A stretch of 64,000 bases of DNA from CAYFQV01 sp964413635 (lineage in GTDB: Bacteria; Spirochaetota; Spirochaetia; DSM-27196; PWMO01): NCBI GenBank assembly GCA_964413635.1, contig CAYPTH010000002.1, positions 7,134-71,133 on the forward strand, read 5' to 3'. The stretch's first letter is position 1. Each line of letters opens with the position of its first letter. The notes under the pieces were generated by a model. That model was not told the origin of the DNA. It worked only from the letters and a program-made list of their open reading frames with translations, and did not search any database. The translations under genes and the position numbers were made by a program. Shown in pieces: positions 61,339 to 64,000 of the stretch.

Positions 61339-62630
61339 GTCGGAACCGGCGCCTCGGTGCGACGAATTCTGGCACCGAGACGCCGGAGACGCGCAGTGAG
61401 CTCCTCGTAACCTCGCTCTATCTGATACACGTTCTGAATCGTGCTCTCGCCTTCGGCGCACATGGCGGCAATCACCATGGCCATGCCGGCGCGAACATCG
61501 GGAGAGACCAGATCAGACCCGCTCAGACGCGCCGGCCCGCTCACCACGGCGCGGTGGGGATCGCAGAGCACGATTCTCGCGCCCATCCCGATCAGCTTGT
61601 CCACGAAGAACATTCTGGACTCGAACATCTTCTCATGGATGAGGATGGTGCCCTCCACCTGGGTCGCAACCACCAGCATGATGCTAATCAGATCGGGAGG
61701 AAAGCCCGGCCAGGGAGCGTCGTCGATCTTTGGAATCATGCCGCCGAGGTCCGGTACTACGCGCAGCATCTGCCGGGAGGGCACGTGAATCGTCTCCCCC
61801 TCTCGCTCCCAGTGGATACCGAGCTTGTTGAAGGCGATCTTCACCATTTTGAGGTTATCCGGACCAGCCTCGTGGATGGTCAGATCCCCCCTGGTAACCG
61901 CAGCCAGGCCGATGAATGAGCCCACTTCCATGAAGTCGGGTCCAATGCGAAACTCGGTCCCGTGAAGCCGTGCAACGCCGTGAATCGTCAAGATGTTCGA
62001 GCCGATGCCGTCGATCCGGGCTCCCATGGACACCAGCATGCGACAGAGGTCTTGAACGTGCGGCTCGGAGGCGGCGTTCTCGATCACGGTGCGCCCGTCC
62101 GCCATGACGGCCGCCATGATGGCGTTCTCCGTTGCGGTTACGGAGGTCTCGTCGAGAAATATGTTCGCCCCCGTCAGCTTGGCCGCGGTCAGCGAGAAAA
62201 GCCCGTCGGTCTCGACCCGCACGCCCAGTGCGGAGAAGGCGAGAAAGTGCGTATCCAAGCGCCGGCGCCCGATGACGTCCCCACCCGGGGGCGGCAAAAC
62301 GACGCTCCCTATACGACCGAGAAGCGGCCCGGCGAAGAGAATGGAGGCGCGAATTCGCTTGGCCATCTCCGGCGGAATCTCACCAGAGCGGATGTCGGCG
62401 GTGGTAATGTGGTAGGTACCGGGCGTTTCCCCACGTTCCACGGTTGAGCCGAGCTCGCTGAGAACCGAAAGCATGACGTGAACGTCCTCGATTTCCGGGA
62501 TGTTGGTCAGGGTAACGGAATCGGAGGTGAGCAAGGTCGCGGCAATACAGGGAAGCGCCGCATTCTTGTTCCCACTCGCGGTTATGTCCCCCTTCACGGG
62601 GAAGCTGCCCTCAACAATATACTGATCCAA
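61335..62630 (-). CDS. murA: UDP-N-acetylglucosamine 1-carboxyvinyltransferase, Asp-type
   Basis: A 431-residue cytoplasmic enzyme making the first committed peptidoglycan precursor from UDP-GlcNAc and PEP. K22 (in ASGNKNAALP) and the conserved RASILFAGPLLGR region are present. At the position of the catalytic Cys115 of E. coli, in the loop PPPGGDVIGRRR, it has Asp (D118). Asp at this site is active and makes the enzyme naturally insensitive to fosfomycin in other bacteria such as Borrelia and mycobacteria. It follows the lipoprotein gene by 11 bp. Confidence 0.95.
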   Translation of the reverse strand: MDQYIVEGSFPVKGDITASGNKNAALPCIAATLLTSDSVTLTNIPEIEDVHVMLSVLSELGSTVERGETPGTYHITTADIRSGEIPPEMAKRIRASILFAGPLLGRIGSVVLPPPGGDVIGRRRLDTHFLAFSALGVRVETDGLFSLTAAKLTGANIFLDETSVTATENAIMAAVMADGRTVIENAASEPHVQDLCRMLVSMGARIDGIGSNILTIHGVARLHGTEFRIGPDFMEVGSFIGLAAVTRGDLTIHEAGPDNLKMVKIAFNKLGIHWEREGETIHVPSRQMLRVVPDLGGMIPKIDDAPWPGFPPDLISIMLVVATQVEGTILIHEKMFESRMFFVDKLIGMGARIVLCDPHRAVVSGPARLSGSDLVSPDVRAGMAMVIAAMCAEGESTIQNVYQIERGYEELTARLRRLGARIRRTEAPVPT

Positions 62631-62641
62631 CTCGGGCTCCT

Positions 62642-63865
62642 TCAGCGTTTTCCAGGAATGAAGAAGAATTGGGGCGATGAGAAGGGATTCTCAGCCATGG
62701 CGAGGCGCGTCTCAAAGACCGCGCTCAAGCCACCACAGCAGACAATCCGCACCGGGATCGTAAGGGTCGCGCCGGGATCGGAGAAGGGGTTCTCGAAGAA
62801 TCGCGGGAACTCGGCAGCTTCCACCTTGCCGTCGCGACGCAGCAACTCGCCAAAGGATTGCAGCGATCGCGATGACGGTTGCAAGATCCTGTTCACAATC
62901 ATGAGGTCGTCCACACCTTCGGCGCGCAAGCTATCGAGGGTCCGTTCCGAGAGCGCTTTTTCAACGAAGGCGGTCAAGTTGGAGGAACCGAGTATCCGTC
63001 CCGCCGTGGCGAGATACTCGTTCAGGTTGCGCACAATATTGGTCGTTCGATACTCGCTGTAGGAGCGCCCGTTCCATCGTATCCAGGTAATGAAGGTTTC
63101 GTAGCCTGTGCCGTCCTCGATATGGCGCTCAGAGCGCAGGACATCCAAGATACCGTCGTTGTCGATGTCCTTGACCTTCGTGCCGAAGAGTGCGTCCTTG
63201 CGCAGCACCAAGGTGGATACCCGATCGCCTCCGCCATGCACCACCCACACGAGTTGTTGTCCTTTGGAGTCGGCGAAATCGAAGTAAAAGGCGACCGGCA
63301 ACTCACCGTCCTGATTGAGCCTCCGCACTCCCACGTCACGAAGAACGGGACTCGTGCCGGCGGCCACATCTCGGAGAAGGGTTGGCCGCCCGTCGGCAAC
63401 GTCAAAGATCTCCACGCCGAAGCCCGCCGACAGCGTCTCCTTGTCAACCGTGCGGGATATGTCGGAAAGCACCTCGAGAGACCGGCTTCCCTCGCCGTCA
63501 CGCACCGTGAAGAGGCAGACCTCTTGTACGCCGTCCTGGTTGAGATCGATCTCTGCGGTAATCGGATCCCCTCCCTCCCGGGAAAGGAGGGGGCGGTGCC
63601 CCGACGGCAGGAGATCGATGATGCGTCGCAGCACCGCTCGTTCCATCTCCCGGTCGCTTCGCTCCGGAGCGGTCGGCTCCTCCTCGACCGCGTCGGCTTC
63701 AGGCTGCTCCTTTCCGGCACCGCTATCCTCGGGCACAGCCTCGGCCTCCCTCTCACTCCTGGCGCCCATTGCCACGTCGGATGATTCCTCCGGAGCGGTG
63801 GCGCAGCGGCTGAAGCCGGCAAGGAGCGCGCCGACGATCACCGCAGCGACAACGACACGGCGCAT
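62642..63865 (-). CDS. Putative lipoprotein with two EF-hand-like loops
   Basis: A 407-residue exported protein. The signal sequence MRRVVVAAVIVGALLAGFSRC suggests a lipoprotein, although Arg just before the Cys is an unusual lipobox. A Glu/Ala-rich linker (about 25-75) leads to a beta-rich domain with two DxDxDG-type loops, DLNQDGVQEV and DIDNDGILDV, like calcium-binding or FG-GAP-type repeats. The C-terminal part is not recognised. The start at ATG 63865 is chosen; an in-frame upstream start at 63907 is possible. It is probably co-transcribed with murA. Confidence 0.82.
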   Translation of the reverse strand: MRRVVVAAVIVGALLAGFSRCATAPEESSDVAMGARSEREAEAVPEDSGAGKEQPEADAVEEEPTAPERSDREMERAVLRRIIDLLPSGHRPLLSREGGDPITAEIDLNQDGVQEVCLFTVRDGEGSRSLEVLSDISRTVDKETLSAGFGVEIFDVADGRPTLLRDVAAGTSPVLRDVGVRRLNQDGELPVAFYFDFADSKGQQLVWVVHGGGDRVSTLVLRKDALFGTKVKDIDNDGILDVLRSERHIEDGTGYETFITWIRWNGRSYSEYRTTNIVRNLNEYLATAGRILGSSNLTAFVEKALSERTLDSLRAEGVDDLMIVNRILQPSSRSLQSFGELLRRDGKVEAAEFPRFFENPFSDPGATLTIPVRIVCCGGLSAVFETRLAMAENPFSSPQFFFIPGKR

Positions 63866-64000
63866 GCGCGGGGCGTGGGGATTGGCTCGGTGGATTGGTC
63901 GGTGCATGATGGAGCCATACTATCGCGGTCACCCGCAATTCGTCACGTATGAACTGGTGCCGAAATTGTTGAATGGTTTCAAGCAGGAGACCGACTGCGG
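63866..64000. other. Upstream region at the right edge, nothing supported
   Basis: This 135-bp stretch precedes the putative lipoprotein gene. I see no tRNA, clear promoter or convincing gene. A short open frame from about 63972 runs off the edge but cannot be judged. Confidence 0.5.

Noticed and set aside
60324..61919. Plus-strand open frame of 531 codons spanning two genes
   Set aside because: Out of frame with the PAP2 gene and antisense to murA, both well supported; Arg/Pro-rich composition typical of shadow frames.
1..64000. Search for CRISPR arrays, insertion sequences, integrases and phage genes
   Set aside because: No spaced direct repeats, transposase or integrase motifs were seen; the window is ordinary core chromosome.

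Overview
The window is GC-rich, densely coded bacterial DNA on one scaffold, with a 100-N assembly gap at 4781-4880. The gene content points to a spirochaete, probably a free-living member of the Spirochaetia. The evidence is a MurA with Asp in place of the catalytic Cys, a FlgM-type anti-sigma factor beside housekeeping genes, a MinD-like ATPase next to a large DUF342/FapA-like protein, a cyclophilin-FKBP fusion, lspA/lgt/lnt genes for lipoprotein maturation, and many signalling proteins with unusual domain mixes. This assignment is inference from gene families; no rRNA gene is present to fix it. I see no phage, insertion sequence, CRISPR array or integrated element. It looks like core chromosome.

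Layout. 1-5.9 kb: an AddAB-like helicase-nuclease pair (addA runs off the left edge; addB holds the gap). 6.2-6.4 kb: a tRNA-Ala(GGC) gene with a clear promoter and terminator. 6.4-14.5 kb: a large protein of unknown function, lspA with a small membrane gene, a NIF3-like protein, a Lon-family protease with a fused ATPase, an HATPase-HDOD signalling protein, a glutaredoxin and an OsmC protein. 14.5-17.6 kb (minus): rsmI, flgM-like, a degenerate iron-alcohol-dehydrogenase homologue and a TrmH-type methyltransferase. 17.6-26.1 kb: a zinc-ribbon membrane protein, HIT, aspS, serA, a dual-family immunophilin, an adenylate cyclase with two 2TM domains (minus), and radA. 26.1-31.8 kb (minus): a TraB-like protein, a DHH phosphoesterase, a TPR lipoprotein, a DJ-1/PfpI protein and a MATE exporter. 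31.9-34.8 kb: a split proton-translocating transhydrogenase (pntAA-pntAB-pntB). 34.8-39 kb (minus): an HD-GYP protein, two PlsC-type acyltransferases and rpmB. 39-47.8 kb: an extended lnt (plus), then a minus-strand cluster of a small membrane protein, a MinD-like ATPase, the FapA-like protein, lgt and an Hsp70-SBD-like/OmpA fusion. 47.9-56.6 kb: a CTP protease, rsmE, a TagA-like protein, an FxsA-like protein, a sigma-54 activator without a DNA-binding domain, a secreted protein, an SDR, and a STAS/YbjN/PspA/winged-helix cluster. 56.6-61.3 kb: a non-coding region with two perfect DnaA boxes, an LptF/LptG-like pair, a membrane J-domain protein and a PAP2 phosphatase. 61.3-63.9 kb (minus): murA and an upstream putative lipoprotein gene.

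The main theme is envelope biology: lipoprotein modification (lspA, lgt, lnt), phospholipid acylation, peptidoglycan synthesis (murA), envelope stress (pspA) and an LptFG-like transporter pair. A second theme is signalling by proteins whose catalytic or receiver residues have diverged. The best candidates for undescribed biology are the Hsp70-SBD-like/TM/OmpA protein, the LptF/G-like pair with a helical-repeat insertion, the cyclase-2TM-2TM-coiled-coil protein, and the iron-ADH pseudoenzyme.
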